From the NCBI RefSeq assembly GCF_000265205.3, contig NC_018000.1, positions 186,001 to 250,000 of the forward strand: 64,000 nt of DNA. Direction: 5' to 3'. The translations under genes and the position numbers were made by a program. This DNA comes from Sinorhizobium fredii USDA 257 (lineage in GTDB: Bacteria; Pseudomonadota; Alphaproteobacteria; Rhizobiales; Rhizobiaceae). Shown piece after piece: positions 41,194-51,741 of the stretch; positions within the stretch are counted from its first letter, which is position 1; the number at the start of each line of letters is the position of its first letter. The notes beneath the pieces are model-generated. The model searched no databases and was not told the origin of the DNA. It was given only the letters and a program-made list of their open reading frames with translations.

Positions 41194-44100
41194 TCACTGA
41201 ACTGTGCTTGTTTCCGATCCGCCCGGGTACTTCTCAAACACCCACTGGTAAGTTCGCTCGACCTTCTCGTCGAAGATGCCTTGCCCATATACCTGGGGGA
41301 GGCCGTCGTCGTACAACTGTTGGATCGCGGCTTTGACGGCAGCTTTCGCACGTTCCTTCAGTCGCCAGTCGAGAACCAGCTTCTCAGCCCTGAGCTTCTC
41401 CAGCAGTGACTTTGCCACACGTTTGACGAGGTCCTCATCCTCCGGACCGAGCTTCGGTTCCGGCTGGGTCAGGATATCGAAGATCGCAAGTTCTTCCTCG
41501 GTGAGCCCCTCGCGGATCGCCCTTTGATCTTCGGCGTTCATATCGCCAACAAGGGCGAGTAGCTGTTCGAAAAAGTCGGCGGCGGTGAGGCTTCCGGCGT
41601 TGTATGCGGCGATCAGCGTTTCGAAGCGCTCGACGAGGCCACGTCGCGTAGGGTTTCGCGCGGCCATTTCCTCTAACCGATCTTCGACAGCCCTACGGAG
41701 GCGCTGAGTTTCGGTGCGCTGTCGGTTGTTCTGTGCGAACATTGCCCTCAGTCGCTCAATGTCGAGACGGGACAGGTCGAACAGGCCCTCTGTATCGCCG
41801 TTCTCGCGGATCGGCGCGGTGATCTCGACACCCGCAATGGAGTTGTCGAGGAGAGCCTCAATCCGGTTGGCAACTTCGGAAATGTCCGGGCGTTCGGCCA
41901 GGGAACGAATACGCTCGGCGATCACCTCGATGGCGGCAGAGACCCTCCGGTAGGGCTCGGCCCGGGCATCCGGGAGAACAGATTTGAACGTGCTCCAGAC
42001 ATTGGTGGCCAGCGCAAGAAAGGTGCGCCGCTCTGGATCGGTGCCGTTCAACGCTTCCACTGCATCGCCGAGCCTCGCCAGCCTGTCGAACCCTGTCACC
42101 TCAAGGATTGCGCTAGGGTCGACGTTCCGGGCACGGCAAAAGACGAGGGCGTCCTCAATGGCTTGGGCAAGGTCCTCGACAAGAGCGGACTTGTCCTCGA
42201 TCGGCTTGGCATTGGTTGCACCGCCAACCGCATAGATCGCGAGCGCCTTCTCCAAATTGCGGAAGATGCCGACATAGTCGACGATCAGACCGGCCTTTTT
42301 GCCCGGCGCATTGCGGTTGGCACGGGCGATGGTCTGCATCAGCGTGTGGTTCTTCATCGGCTTGTCGAGGTAGATGGTCGAGCAAGTCGGCACGTCGAAG
42401 CCCGTGATCCACATGGCGCAAACGAAGACTAGTCGAAGCGGATCGCTGCCCTTCTTGAACCGCTCGTCCAGATCCTCTTCTATCATCCGCCTCCTGTGGG
42501 TGCGAATGTCGAGGCCCTTGGCCTCCATATCGGCGATCTCGTTCTGGCCTTGGCTGACCACGACGGCCATGTCCGTCTCGCGCATGAAGGCGACGATAGC
42601 GGCCAAAGCCTCGCGCTCGTCGGAGGAGGCTGAAGCAAGGGCTGCGTCGCGCCGTCCTATCTCGGCATCCCAAGCACGGCGAACTTTGTCGTACATCCGC
42701 ACTGCCGTTGCCTTGTCGATTGCCACGAACATGGCCTTGCCACGATAGCCGCGACCGACGAAGTGGCGAACGAGGTCCTCGGCAATCCGATCCAGCCGGT
42801 CCTCGCGGGTGATCAGGTGGTATTGGGTGCCGAGGCGTTTTTCGAGTTCCCGCTCCTGCTCCTCGTCGAGATCGGCCTCTTCGATGACGGCTTCCACATC
42901 CTCCGCGAAGCTCTCGTTAGCGAACTCCAGCTCGGGGATGCGGTTCTCGTAGTAGAGAGGAACCGTGGCTCCGTCCTCGGTCGACTGCTGGTAGGTGTAG
43001 GTCGAGACATAGTCGCCGAAGACGTCACGGGTCTTCTCTTCCCCCGCCATCAAGGGTGTTCCGGTAAAGCCGATGAAGGCGGCGTTCGGCAGGGCGCGGC
43101 GCATGTTGGCGGCCAGCGTGTCATATTGCGAGCGATGGGCCTCGTCGGCGATGACGATGATGTCCGACCGATCGGAGAGGATCGGAAAGGTCTCGCCCTT
43201 GGCCGTGCCGAATTTGTGGATGAGCGTGAAGACGAAGCGCTCGTTGCCACGCAGTAGCGTCTTCAGATGCTCCTTGGACCCGGCGCGGACCTCGCGCACG
43301 TCCTTGGTCACAGCGCCACACGCGGCGAAGACGTCCGAAATCTGCTTGTCTAGTTCCTCGCGGTCGGTGACGATCACGAAGGTCCAGGCCCCGGGGATCG
43401 TGCGCAGAACTTTCCGCGTGAAGGTCAGCATGGAAAGGCTCTTGCCGGAGCCTTGCGTGTGCCAGAAGACCCCGAGCTTGCCCCGGTTCTCCCCCAGGTT
43501 GACGACGGCCTGAACCGCCTTGTTCACCCCGAGAAACTGATGGTTCTGGACAATCTTCTTGACGAGGCCGTCCTTGGTCTCCTCGAAGACGAGGAAGTTC
43601 TCGACAAGGTCGATCAGGCGTTCGGGCGTGGCGGCGGCCCGGATGGCGGTTTCAAGCGATACGCGGCCCGGTTCGGTCTCGTCGTCGACCCGCTTCCATT
43701 CCTTGAAGGTATCCCATGGGGAGTAGGCCGATGCGCCGATCCGGGTGTCGAGCCCATTGGAGACCAGAACAAAGCCATTGGGACCGAAGAGCTGCGGAAT
43801 GCTGTCGCGGTAGTCGCGGACATTGTCGCGATAGGCATCCTCGATCCGCCGGTGTCCGGCCTTCAGCTCAATGAATAGCAGCGGCACTCCGTTGACAAAG
43901 CCGATCAGATCCGTGCGGCGGCGGTGAAGTTCGCCCGAGATCCAGACCTGAGAAATCAGGGTGAAGTCATTGGCGTTAAGATCGCGCCAGTCGATGACGC
44001 GGACCCTCTCCTTCGCCATGCCGCCGTCTTCGTCGCGGTATTCCACATCGACCCCATCCCGCACCAGTTCCAGAACTTCGCGGTTCGCGGCCATAGGCAC

Positions 44101-44406
44101 CATCGATGCGCGGTCCTGCGTCAGGGTGTCGAAGGCAAGGTCGAGGGCATCCGGTGTCAGGTCGGGGTTCAGCCGGGCAAGCGCAGTGCGCAACGTCTTG
44201 GTCAGATAGGGATCGCGCAGCGTGTCGCGAAACGGCGAGCCGTCAGGGCCGAAGGTTTCGACATAGAGATTGAAGTGGCTCCAACCGAGGCTCTCCAGAA
44301 GCTCGATTGCTGGTTTCTCGACCAGCCCGTCCTCGGAGAAGCCGGTCAGGGTGGCGCGGGTGCCCTCGGGAATGCCGTAGTGGATGTCCTTCGGGGTGTC
44401 GGCCAT
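41194..44406 (-). CDS. hsdR: Type I restriction enzyme R subunit HsdR
   Basis: 1070 aa motor/nuclease subunit that translocates and cleaves unmodified DNA with HsdM and HsdS. The N-terminal PD-(D/E)xK nuclease shows Asp166 (RTDLIGF) and Glu180-x-Lys182 (LLFIELKAG). The SF2 helicase has Walker A VFWHTQGSGKSLSM (Lys322), DEAH at 421-424 (VIADEAHRSQ), FIGFTGTPL and motif VI QTIARANRNAPGK. The C-terminal third is helical and binds the methylase core. The start is 3 nt after the hsdS stop, so the operon is tightly packed. All key residues are present and the gene looks active. Confidence 0.97.
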   Translation of the reverse strand: MADTPKDIHYGIPEGTRATLTGFSEDGLVEKPAIELLESLGWSHFNLYVETFGPDGSPFRDTLRDPYLTKTLRTALARLNPDLTPDALDLAFDTLTQDRASMVPMAANREVLELVRDGVDVEYRDEDGGMAKERVRVIDWRDLNANDFTLISQVWISGELHRRRTDLIGFVNGVPLLFIELKAGHRRIEDAYRDNVRDYRDSIPQLFGPNGFVLVSNGLDTRIGASAYSPWDTFKEWKRVDDETEPGRVSLETAIRAAATPERLIDLVENFLVFEETKDGLVKKIVQNHQFLGVNKAVQAVVNLGENRGKLGVFWHTQGSGKSLSMLTFTRKVLRTIPGAWTFVIVTDREELDKQISDVFAACGAVTKDVREVRAGSKEHLKTLLRGNERFVFTLIHKFGTAKGETFPILSDRSDIIVIADEAHRSQYDTLAANMRRALPNAAFIGFTGTPLMAGEEKTRDVFGDYVSTYTYQQSTEDGATVPLYYENRIPELEFANESFAEDVEAVIEEADLDEEQERELEKRLGTQYHLITREDRLDRIAEDLVRHFVGRGYRGKAMFVAIDKATAVRMYDKVRRAWDAEIGRRDAALASASSDEREALAAIVAFMRETDMAVVVSQGQNEIADMEAKGLDIRTHRRRMIEEDLDERFKKGSDPLRLVFVCAMWITGFDVPTCSTIYLDKPMKNHTLMQTIARANRNAPGKKAGLIVDYVGIFRNLEKALAIYAVGGATNAKPIEDKSALVEDLAQAIEDALVFCRARNVDPSAILEVTGFDRLARLGDAVEALNGTDPERRTFLALATNVWSTFKSVLPDARAEPYRRVSAAIEVIAERIRSLAERPDISEVANRIEALLDNSIAGVEITAPIRENGDTEGLFDLSRLDIERLRAMFAQNNRQRTETQRLRRAVEDRLEEMAARNPTRRGLVERFETLIAAYNAGSLTAADFFEQLLALVGDMNAEDQRAIREGLTEEELAIFDILTQPEPKLGPEDEDLVKRVAKSLLEKLRAEKLVLDWRLKERAKAAVKAAIQQLYDDGLPQVYGQGIFDEKVERTYQWVFEKYPGGSETSTVQ

Positions 44407-44409
44407 GGG

Positions 44410-45675
44410 CTATTCCGCTGCCTCGGCAAAGGTCTCTTCGGCCGCTGAGAGGTCGATCTCGCCGGAGATCAGCTTGGGAAGCAGTAGGTCACGAGCGGCG
44501 CGGAGGCTGTCATTCTGTCGTGAAACGGTCGCTATCTGTTCCATCATTGGCGTAGCAAGTTGCTCAAATCGGTGAGTCAGAGTTTCGGGCGGAAAGGCAA
44601 AGACCAACTCGCCCAACGCGCCCTTTGTAATCTCCTTAAAGGTTGCGCCGCTAGCTACGGCCTCCATGCGCGGGAACTCTCGTTTCAACATATGGACGAG
44701 GAAATAGACAGGTGTTCGGCTACTCGGAAGGAAGGTGATGAAGCCTTGGTTCGTCGTCGCCGGTTCTGTGTTGATCGCAAACACCCCAAGGGTGGCGCGG
44801 CTCGTCATCATGATAGAGAATGCCGGAAACAACCGCGCGGAGCTTTTGGCTAGGCCCTCTTTGGTGATCATGAGGGACGACCGACGTAGAAACGTCTGTC
44901 CCGATTTCGTCAAATCAGTTGGCGTGAACCACTGTATGTCGCCATCGCGCCAATACCTGTGCTCAGCCTTGGAAGGCGTGCCGCCACCTGTGTACGTTAG
45001 CGCCTGTCGTGCTGTCTCTATCTGCCACCCCTCCGGCACCATCCCGAGTTCCGTCTCGATCAACGGCACAGCCTCATGGCCCGGGTAGCGGAAGCGAACG
45101 AACCATTCATCGAACAGCCGCCGTGCCATGTCCTCAAGGATCGCAATGCGCCGCTGATTGACCTCGATTAGGTCGTCGTATGCAGACAGGATGCCAGCGA
45201 TCCTCTCTTGCATCCAAAGGTCCGGCACTGGCACATCCAGGTCCGCCAATATCTGTTGGTTGAGATTTGATATGTTCGTTCCACCACCATGGGAGGACAG
45301 GGTTTGGCGGATAATCGATCCTCGAAAAAGATAGGCGTAGTACCTCGGATAACACCTTCGGTCATGGAAACGACAACGGATCGTGAAGCCTGAATGCGAA
45401 GTGGGCATCGTGGGCTCTGTATTGACATAAACAGATCGCCCGATGAGTTCGCGGTTCCCGTTCGATCTTACGAACAGGACATCGCCCTCATGAATGAGCG
45501 CATCTGGTTTCGACAAGGCAGATAAGCTGAGCTGGGGGAGGTTGCCGGTGTCGATTACAACTTTGTCTTGGAAGTCCGAGACGCCGACCACTGCGAGGCC
45601 AGAGCCGTTGTCGGCATCGGTATAGTTGAGGCCATTCCTGAACTCCGCAAGATTACCCAGCTTCTCAGTTTTCAT
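44410..45675 (-). CDS. hsdS: Type I restriction-modification specificity subunit HsdS
   Basis: 421 aa. Two target-recognition domains with their helical spacers are visible. TRD1 runs from the start to about residue 160 and ends in [18 protein letters not shown], followed by the first conserved helix [20 protein letters not shown] and [23 protein letters not shown]2 covers about 215-370 and ends in [20 protein letters not shown] and a second helix. Together they read a bipartite DNA site and bridge two HsdM copies. The start overlaps the hsdM stop by 4 nt. Target sequence cannot be read from the protein. Confidence 0.95.
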   Translation of the reverse strand: MKTEKLGNLAEFRNGLNYTDADNGSGLAVVGVSDFQDKVVIDTGNLPQLSLSALSKPDALIHEGDVLFVRSNGNRELIGRSVYVNTEPTMPTSHSGFTIRCRFHDRRCYPRYYAYLFRGSIIRQTLSSHGGGTNISNLNQQILADLDVPVPDLWMQERIAGILSAYDDLIEVNQRRIAILEDMARRLFDEWFVRFRYPGHEAVPLIETELGMVPEGWQIETARQALTYTGGGTPSKAEHRYWRDGDIQWFTPTDLTKSGQTFLRRSSLMITKEGLAKSSARLFPAFSIMMTSRATLGVFAINTEPATTNQGFITFLPSSRTPVYFLVHMLKREFPRMEAVASGATFKEITKGALGELVFAFPPETLTHRFEQLATPMMEQIATVSRQNDSLRAARDLLLPKLISGEIDLSAAEETFAEAAE

Positions 45676-47252
45676 CGAAGAACCTCAGCCAGATTTTGGG
45701 CAATAGCCGACTGCAGCCGTGCCGCCTCAATATTCAGCACCTCCAGTTCCTCGTGCAACTCCTCCAGCTTCTCGCGGAAATCCTCATCGTCCACTTGACC
45801 GGCGGCGACCCCGACATAGCGTCCCGGATTGAGCGACCAGCCTTGGCCTTCAATATTAGCTCGGGTCGCGCTGCGGCATAGACCGGCGATATCGCCGTAG
45901 ACAAGTCCCGGGAAGCGCTCCTCCAGCCACGCCTTGGACTGGGTGAAGAACTCCGGCTCCTCGCCGCGCCAGAGTCGCACGATGTTAGCCAGAGCTTCGA
46001 CTTGCTCTTCGGTGAAGTCGCGGTGGGCGCGGTCGATCTGGCGGAAGATGTGACGGGCATCGAGGAACAGCACCTCGTCGGCCCTTGGTCCCCTAGTCTT
46101 GCCCTTGTCAAAGAACCACAGGGTGCAGGGAAGGGTGACCGTCAGGAAGAAATTTGGACCGACCGAAACGATGACATCCACGCTGCCGCTTTCGATCAGC
46201 TTCCTTCGGATTTCCTGTTCCGTGCCCCGGGCATCGGCCGCCGAATTGGCCATGACGAACCCGGCGCGACCCGTCTCGCTCAGTCGCGACCAGAAGAACT
46301 GGATCCACAAATAGTTGGCATTGTCGGCACTCGGGACACCATGGGGGAAGCGATTGGCGACGTCCAGTAGTTTGCTCTTGTCGAGTTCCTTCACGTTGAA
46401 CGGTGGATTGGCCATGACGAAATCGAAGCCGCCCGGCCCCTCGTAACGGCCCTTGTCGTTTTTCTTCGGCATCACCTCTTCAAACACCGGGTCGCGATAG
46501 GTGTCGGCGTCGAGGATCTTGCCGGAGAGGCCATGCACCGCAAGGTTCATCTGGGCCAAGCGCCAGGTCTCCCGGGTGCGCTCGACACCATAGATCGACA
46601 GTTCCTTGTCGGGTTCCTTCTGGTGACGCTTCACGAAGTCCGCCGAGTGCACGAACATGCCGCCAGAGCCACAGGCTGGGTCCAGAATGCGCCCGTGAAA
46701 GGGCTCGATGATTTCGACGATCAGCCGGACGATGGAGGAGGGCGTGTAGAACTCGCCGCCCTTCTGCATGGTATCCTTGGCGAAATTGCCCATGAAATAC
46801 TCATAGACATGGCCGAAGGCATCACCGGCGATCTTAAGCGGCTGGAGAGCCCGGAGCAATTCGACCAGGACGTCATCTGGGATCGACTGATAAGTCTTCG
46901 GCAGGACGTCGGCCAATTCCGGGTTCTTTGCTTCGATTTCCCGCATGGCCGTCGTGAGCGCCCGGCCAAGGTTCGAACCTTCCGGGAGACTGAGCAAGAA
47001 AGTAAAGCGAGCCTCAGGCGGGAGGAAGATCGCCCCCTCCGCCTTGTAAGCTTCCGGGCTCGGACGTACGCGCGACCCCTCCCGGGGCGCAACCTTGGCC
47101 TCGACCTCAGAGAACCGCTCATCCGCATGACGCAGAAACAGCAGGCCCAGTACTGGCCGGGCATATTCAGCGGGCAGGATACCCGAATTGGCCCTAAGCT
47201 TGTCTGCAGTGGTCCAAAGCTTGTCGGAAATGGTTTTGAGGTCGTCAGACAT
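45672..47252 (-). CDS. hsdM: Type I restriction-modification methyltransferase HsdM
   Basis: 526 aa N6-adenine methylase. An N-terminal helical domain ([20 protein letters not shown]) is followed by [17 protein letters not shown], the SAM-binding motif [10 protein letters not shown] at 191-199, and the catalytic motif IV NPPF at 282-285 ([13 protein letters not shown]). A C-terminal coiled coil ([19 protein letters not shown]) contacts HsdS. ATG 47252 is my choice because it matches the usual MSDDLK-type start; the frame extends to 47318 and the ribosome site is poor. First gene of hsdMSR, 110 nt after the integrase stop. Confidence 0.95.
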   Translation of the reverse strand: MSDDLKTISDKLWTTADKLRANSGILPAEYARPVLGLLFLRHADERFSEVEAKVAPREGSRVRPSPEAYKAEGAIFLPPEARFTFLLSLPEGSNLGRALTTAMREIEAKNPELADVLPKTYQSIPDDVLVELLRALQPLKIAGDAFGHVYEYFMGNFAKDTMQKGGEFYTPSSIVRLIVEIIEPFHGRILDPACGSGGMFVHSADFVKRHQKEPDKELSIYGVERTRETWRLAQMNLAVHGLSGKILDADTYRDPVFEEVMPKKNDKGRYEGPGGFDFVMANPPFNVKELDKSKLLDVANRFPHGVPSADNANYLWIQFFWSRLSETGRAGFVMANSAADARGTEQEIRRKLIESGSVDVIVSVGPNFFLTVTLPCTLWFFDKGKTRGPRADEVLFLDARHIFRQIDRAHRDFTEEQVEALANIVRLWRGEEPEFFTQSKAWLEERFPGLVYGDIAGLCRSATRANIEGQGWSLNPGRYVGVAAGQVDDEDFREKLEELHEELEVLNIEAARLQSAIAQNLAEVLR

Positions 47253-47362
47253 GCGTTTCGCTTTTGGATGTATGAGGAAAGAGAAAGACCCGCCCAAGGT
47301 GTGAAGTCGAAAGTGCAAGAACGATCAACCGCCGTCAACTGCCTACCTGCCGCGAACGAAGC

Positions 47363-49069
47363 TTAAACTTTCTTCGTAAACAAATGCGACAGGTCGAGCC
47401 CATCGTATTGGAGCTTCTCCATTTCTTCGCTCAGAAGCTTCAGCCCATAGAGGCCGTTGCCATAGCGCCCGGCCATGCCTTGCTGAGCGTGGCCCTGGAG
47501 CGCATTGACGAAATCAAGAGGGATGCGGCTGTTCCGGCAAGCGTCCTCGAAGGTGTGGCGGAAGCTGTGGAACGAAATCTTGTCGTGTTTGACTTCAAGC
47601 GCCTTCAGCAGATTGCTGAACTTCCTTGAATAGGCCGTGGAGTAAGTGCCGTCCTTTGCTTTCGGGAAGTCGGGGAACAGCCGTTTATGCCCGAGCTTCC
47701 GCTGTCGTTCGACAAAGCGAAGAAATCCGAACTCCTTGAGCTTTCTATGAACCGGTATGCGGCGACGCGAGCCGCTATTCTTGAGGCTGAGTTCCTCGCC
47801 CTCATCGGTGACTTCGATGTAGGCGATCCCCCCTTCGGCCTTCACGTCCTTGGTTCGGAGCTGAATGATCTCGCCCGAGCGGCAGCCCGTGAATAGACCG
47901 ACGAGAGGTACCCAGTAGACGCCGTTGTCGTTCGGGATCAGGTCGCCTGGACTGTTGTGATATCGGACGCTCTGACAGCCCGTGTAAATCGGGGATTTGA
48001 AGATGGTGGACAGTTCGGCCAGCGTGAACGGTTGCCGCTCGTCACGAGCTTTGCCGCTGATTTTGACGTTCAGCCCGTCGAAGGGGTTGCTCGGGACGTC
48101 GTAGTTTGCCTTTGCCCAGTTCCAGAACGCCCTGACGAAGCCCAGCACCTTGTTGACGTTCTTTCCCGACATTGGCTCAATTTTCAGCTCAGCGGCGCGT
48201 TTGGCCGCCTCCTTCATGGCCAGCTTCTCAAGGCCCTTGACCTTAGTCCAGTTTGGCGGGAGTGAGAGCAGGGCGGTCTTGAACTCTCGCGCGTCCGACT
48301 TGCCGTAGCCGTCTATCGGGCGGTCACTTGCCATCTCAACGAAACGCTCGGCCCAGAGCTTGTTCGCCGCTGCCGTTGCTGGGGTCCAGCCGCCTTTCAC
48401 GCGGCTCTTCTCGGCCACCCACTCTCCGATCAGCGTCGAGGCGAGATGTCTGTCCGCTGGCTTGTTGACTTGCGGCTCCGGTGGAGTTTCCACGGGGGAG
48501 CCTTCGCTGCGCTGTCGTCTTGCTTGTGCGGCTCTCACAGTTGCTGTTTGGATTGCACGGTAGAGCCTTGGCCAACTCGATGAAGCCTTGTCGAGCTTGA
48601 GGTCTACGCTGGACCAAGTCAGGACCTCAGCAGCTTCGCTCTCTGTGAAAGGAGAATACATTTGGCCCCGAGCAAATTCGTAACGGCCAACGTCCTCCGC
48701 CAAATCAATGAGGTCGTTCAGCTCCTCGAAACCGGCATCGTCCAGTCCAGCAAGTCGCACCTCTTCATCCTCATCCATTAGGTGCCAGTAATACACGTCC
48801 TCGATGTGTTTGAGCTGTTCCGGTGTCAGTTCCAGCAATGCTGGCTCTTGCTGCCGAGCGAGCATTCGGCGGTGCTCGTCGAACCGCTCCTGGACTTCGG
48901 CCATGGCACGAGGAAGGCGCCGCAGTGCCTCCTTGTGATCTGACGTCTTCAGCGAGAATGTTTCTTCGGTCTTGGGGTAGGTGTCTTGGATGTCACGCGG
49001 GACCGGTCCACGGTGCCACCAAACATTGCCACGACGGAAGAGACGGGTGTGGGAAGGCATGTCGTTCAT
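47363..49069 (-). CDS. Tyrosine-type site-specific integrase of the island
   Basis: 568 aa from ATG 49069. The N-terminus (MPSHTRLFRRGNVWWHRGPV) is the short beta domain seen in DUF6538-type integrases of alphaproteobacterial islands. A core-binding domain follows (EPMSGKNVNKVLGFVRAFWN). The catalytic domain has Arg in GLFTGCRSGEIIQL, the HxxR box in ISFHSFRHTFEDA, and a final His and Tyr candidate in LQGHAQQGMAGRYGNG. It lies 80 nt from the tRNA-Thr 3' end and reads away from it. It should cut at the 28-bp att sites. No excisionase is obvious nearby. Confidence 0.95.
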   Translation of the reverse strand: MNDMPSHTRLFRRGNVWWHRGPVPRDIQDTYPKTEETFSLKTSDHKEALRRLPRAMAEVQERFDEHRRMLARQQEPALLELTPEQLKHIEDVYYWHLMDEDEEVRLAGLDDAGFEELNDLIDLAEDVGRYEFARGQMYSPFTESEAAEVLTWSSVDLKLDKASSSWPRLYRAIQTATVRAAQARRQRSEGSPVETPPEPQVNKPADRHLASTLIGEWVAEKSRVKGGWTPATAAANKLWAERFVEMASDRPIDGYGKSDAREFKTALLSLPPNWTKVKGLEKLAMKEAAKRAAELKIEPMSGKNVNKVLGFVRAFWNWAKANYDVPSNPFDGLNVKISGKARDERQPFTLAELSTIFKSPIYTGCQSVRYHNSPGDLIPNDNGVYWVPLVGLFTGCRSGEIIQLRTKDVKAEGGIAYIEVTDEGEELSLKNSGSRRRIPVHRKLKEFGFLRFVERQRKLGHKRLFPDFPKAKDGTYSTAYSRKFSNLLKALEVKHDKISFHSFRHTFEDACRNSRIPLDFVNALQGHAQQGMAGRYGNGLYGLKLLSEEMEKLQYDGLDLSHLFTKKV

Positions 49070-49149
49070 AGCTCCGCTGTAACAGTGCGCTGGAACAAAC
49101 GAAAGCCTAACCCATTGATTTCTGGGCAAACTGTTGATTTCACTGAGGG

Positions 49150-49177
49150 AAAACTGGTGCTGCTAGAGAGATTTGAA
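49150..49177. repeat. attR: right direct repeat of the genomic island
   Basis: Identical over 28 bases to 36397-36424. It overlaps the tRNA-Thr gene from the T-arm to the CCA end and extends 5 bases past it. Confidence 0.9.
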
Positions 49178-49229
49178 CTCTCGGCCTCTCCCTTACCAAG
49201 GGAGTGCTCTACCCCTGAGCTATAGCAGC
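49155..49229 (-). tRNA. tRNA-Thr (anticodon GGT)
   Basis: The minus strand folds as a tRNA. The acceptor stem is GCTGCTA against TAGCAGC, the D-arm is GCTC-AGGGGTA-GAGC, and the anticodon stem-loop is CTCCC-TTGGTAA-GGGAG with anticodon GGT. The T-loop is GTTCAAATC, and the encoded CCA is at 49157-49155. The 3' end is the island's attachment site and is fully restored, so the tRNA should be functional. Confidence 0.97.
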
Positions 49230-49490
49230 ATCCGGCGGCGTTGGGTGGTACGCCGCAGCAAGCGAGGCGCCTATTGCCATAGCTTGAGGGTGAGCGCAAG
49301 GCGCATTTCGAAGTTTTTGCCGGGGCTGGGTCGTGCCGGCGCGCGGCAGGCCGGGTGCGAAATCACAAAATGCGCTGTTTCCAATGCGTTGGCGTGGGCC
49401 AGGAACAGAAAAACGCTTCAAACATTTCGACAATTTGCTCGGTCGGAAATCGCCTTGCTGCTTCCGCCGCATCGGCTTTTGCGCTAATCC

Positions 49491-49709
49491 ATGAGCATGC
49501 AGAACGATGACGAGAAAGAGCGCGCGGCGGGTTCCCGAAGCGGCGCGGCAGCGGGCAAAAGCGAGGCGGAGGTGAGGCGCCAGCGGCTGGCGAAGACCCT
49601 GCGCGACAATCTCCAGCGCCGCAAGCAGCAGGCGCGGGCCCGCCGGGCTGGCGACGCCGACGAGACGTCCGGATTGCCTGCCGCAAAATCGGACGAATCG
49701 GACGATTAG
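49491..49709 (+). CDS. Hypothetical 72-aa charged protein
   Basis: ATG 49491; an ATG at 49497 is also in frame. The product is very hydrophilic, with EAEVRRQRLAKTLRDNLQRR forming a probable basic helix and an acidic tail (AAKSDESDD). I recall small proteins of this kind upstream of murA in rhizobia. It lies between tRNA-Thr and murA in the murA direction, 159 nt apart. Function unknown. Confidence 0.65.
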   Translation: MSMQNDDEKERAAGSRSGAAAGKSEAEVRRQRLAKTLRDNLQRRKQQARARRAGDADETSGLPAAKSDESDD

Positions 49710-49868
49710 TAATCGGCGGGGGATAAAATCGCCGGCTTCGCGGGCTTCCGCCATTCTTGTCGACTTCGCATTTCAAGGCACTTCTATTTTCGCGGCATCT
49801 CCACTAAGAGACGCCCTTCAGAAACACCGGATTTTAAGAAAGCGGGCGGCGCCCGTGCGAGAGGTCTC

Positions 49869-51161
49869 ATGGATCGCATCAGGATCGTAGGCGGAAATGC
49901 ACTTCACGGGGTCATCCCCATTTCCGGCGCGAAGAACGCCGCATTGCCGCTGATGATCGCGTCGCTCCTGACCGACGACACGCTGACCCTGGAAAACGTG
50001 CCGCATCTCGCCGACGTCGAGCAGCTGATCCGCATCCTCGGCAATCACGGTGCCGATATTTCCGTCAACGGCCGGCGCGAGCGCCAGGGCGAGAGCTACG
50101 CCCGCACCATCCATTTCACCAGCCGCAACATCGTCTCGACGACAGCGCCCTACGAGCTCGTCTCCAAGATGCGGGCCAGCTTCTGGGTGATCGGGCCGCT
50201 GCTCGCCCGCGAAGGCAAGGCGCGCGTCTCGCTGCCGGGCGGCTGCGCCATCGGCACGCGGCCGGTCGATCTGTTCATCGAGGGCCTGGCGGCGCTCGGT
50301 GCCAACATCGAGATCGACGGCGGCTACGTCAACGCCACGGCGCCCGCAGGCGGGCTGATCGGCGGGCGCTATGTGTTCCCGAAGGTTTCCGTCGGCGCCA
50401 CGCATGTGCTGATGATGGCGGCCACCCTTGCCAACGGTACGACGGTGATCGGCAATGCCGCGCGCGAGCCCGAGGTCGCCGATCTTGCCAAGTGCTTGAA
50501 CGCCATGGGCGCCAAGATCACCGGCGCGGGCACCGGCACGATCACCATCGAGGGCGTACGCTCGCTGGCGGGCGCCCGCCATCGCGTGCTGCCGGACCGC
50601 ATCGAGACCGGCACCTATGCCATGGCCGTGGCGATGACCGGCGGCGACGTGATCCTCGAGGACACGGAAGCGAGCCTTCTCGATACCGCGCTTGAAGCGA
50701 TCCGCCGCGCGGGCGCCGAGATCAGCGAGACGAACAGCGGCATCCGCATCGTCCGCAACGGCACCGGCATCCGGCCGGTCGATATCGTCACCGATCCCTT
50801 CCCGGGCTTCCCGACCGACCTCCAGGCCCAGTTCATGGGCCTGATGACCAAGTCGAGCGGCGTTTCCCACATCACCGAAACGATCTTCGAAAACCGCTTC
50901 ATGCATGTGCAGGAGCTGGCGCGGCTCGGGGCGAAGATCTCGCTCTCCGGCCAGACGGCGAAGATCGAGGGCGTCGGCCGCCTGAAGGGCGCCCCGGTCA
51001 TGGCGACCGATCTGCGCGCCTCCGTCTCGCTTGTCATCGCCGGGCTTGCCGCCGAGGGCGAGACGATGGTGTCGCGCGTCTACCACCTCGACCGCGGCTT
51101 CGAGCGGCTTGAAGAGAAGCTGACGCGCTGTGGCGCCCATGTGGAACGCGTCAGCGACTGA
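49869..51161 (+). CDS. murA: UDP-N-acetylglucosamine 1-carboxyvinyltransferase MurA
   Basis: 430 aa cytoplasmic enzyme of the first committed peptidoglycan step, enolpyruvyl transfer from PEP to UDP-GlcNAc. [20 protein letters not shown] opens the protein with the substrate-binding Lys-Asn. [13 protein letters not shown] has the active-site Cys at 126, the fosfomycin target. [13 protein letters not shown] and [15 protein letters not shown] lie in the C-terminal half. Length and motifs are normal. Likely first gene of a run with DUF2948 and hisD. Confidence 0.98.
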   Translation: MDRIRIVGGNALHGVIPISGAKNAALPLMIASLLTDDTLTLENVPHLADVEQLIRILGNHGADISVNGRRERQGESYARTIHFTSRNIVSTTAPYELVSKMRASFWVIGPLLAREGKARVSLPGGCAIGTRPVDLFIEGLAALGANIEIDGGYVNATAPAGGLIGGRYVFPKVSVGATHVLMMAATLANGTTVIGNAAREPEVADLAKCLNAMGAKITGAGTGTITIEGVRSLAGARHRVLPDRIETGTYAMAVAMTGGDVILEDTEASLLDTALEAIRRAGAEISETNSGIRIVRNGTGIRPVDIVTDPFPGFPTDLQAQFMGLMTKSSGVSHITETIFENRFMHVQELARLGAKISLSGQTAKIEGVGRLKGAPVMATDLRASVSLVIAGLAAEGETMVSRVYHLDRGFERLEEKLTRCGAHVERVSD

Positions 51162-51267
51162 TTCCGGCTTGGCGCGCCTGCACCCGTTGCGGTTTCGGGC
51201 GCGACGTCCTATGTCCTTTGCGATCACCTGCTTAAATGCGGGACTTGAACGGACCGGATGGAATCGC

Positions 51268-51708
51268 ATGGACGCTTTGAAACTGCTGGCACTCGACGAG
51301 GAGGACCTTGGGGTCGTTTCCGCTCATGTGCAAGACGCAGTCTTCAAGGTGGCCGGCATCCTCTACGATGCGCGCCGTCACCAGTTTTCCCTGGTCATCA
51401 ACCGCTTCGCCTGGGAAAAGGCGGAAGGCAAACGCCGCAGTTTCGAGCGCCGCCGCGCCTTGCTGCTGTTCAAGTGCGTCACGGCGGTGCGCTCGCTCGG
51501 CTTCGACCGGACCGACATGGAAGCGGTACTCGATCTCCTGGCGCTGCGCTTCTCGGTCAAGGGGGAGGGGCCCGAGGGAACGGTCGAGATCGTGCTTGCC
51601 GGCGATGCCTTGATCGCGCTCGATGTGGAATGCATCGAGGCACAGCTTGCCGATACCGGCGGGGCGTGGGAAACCGCCTTCAAGCCGCGCCATCCCGAAG
51701 GCGACTGA
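51268..51708 (+). CDS. DUF2948 family protein
   Basis: 146 aa from ATG 51268. MDALKLLALDEEDLGVVSAH, VQDAVFKVAGILYDARRHQF and SLVINRFAWEKAEGKRRSFE are the standard opening of the alphaproteobacterial DUF2948 proteins that sit between murA and hisD. The ribosome site is weak. The order murA-DUF2948-hisD is conserved in the group, which supports a household role, but none is known to me. Confidence 0.85.
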   Translation: MDALKLLALDEEDLGVVSAHVQDAVFKVAGILYDARRHQFSLVINRFAWEKAEGKRRSFERRRALLLFKCVTAVRSLGFDRTDMEAVLDLLALRFSVKGEGPEGTVEIVLAGDALIALDVECIEAQLADTGGAWETAFKPRHPEGD

Positions 51709-51741
51709 GCAAAGCGCCGCTACCACCAAAGGATCATCGCA

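Larger units (their letters stand above)
36397..49177. mobile_element. Genomic island inserted in the 3' end of tRNA-Thr(GGT)
   Basis: About 12.75 kb bounded by the 28-bp attL and attR repeats. A tyrosine integrase sits next to the tRNA and is transcribed away from it. Cargo is an hsdMSR type I restriction-modification operon, a wHTH gene, a serine recombinase and at least four small genes of unknown function. Codon use is less extreme in G+C than in the flanking core genes, and the recombinase/wHTH gap (40006-40345) is strikingly A+T-rich. The tRNA gene is left intact at the right end. No relaxase or conjugation gene is present, so transfer would need help. Confidence 0.9.
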
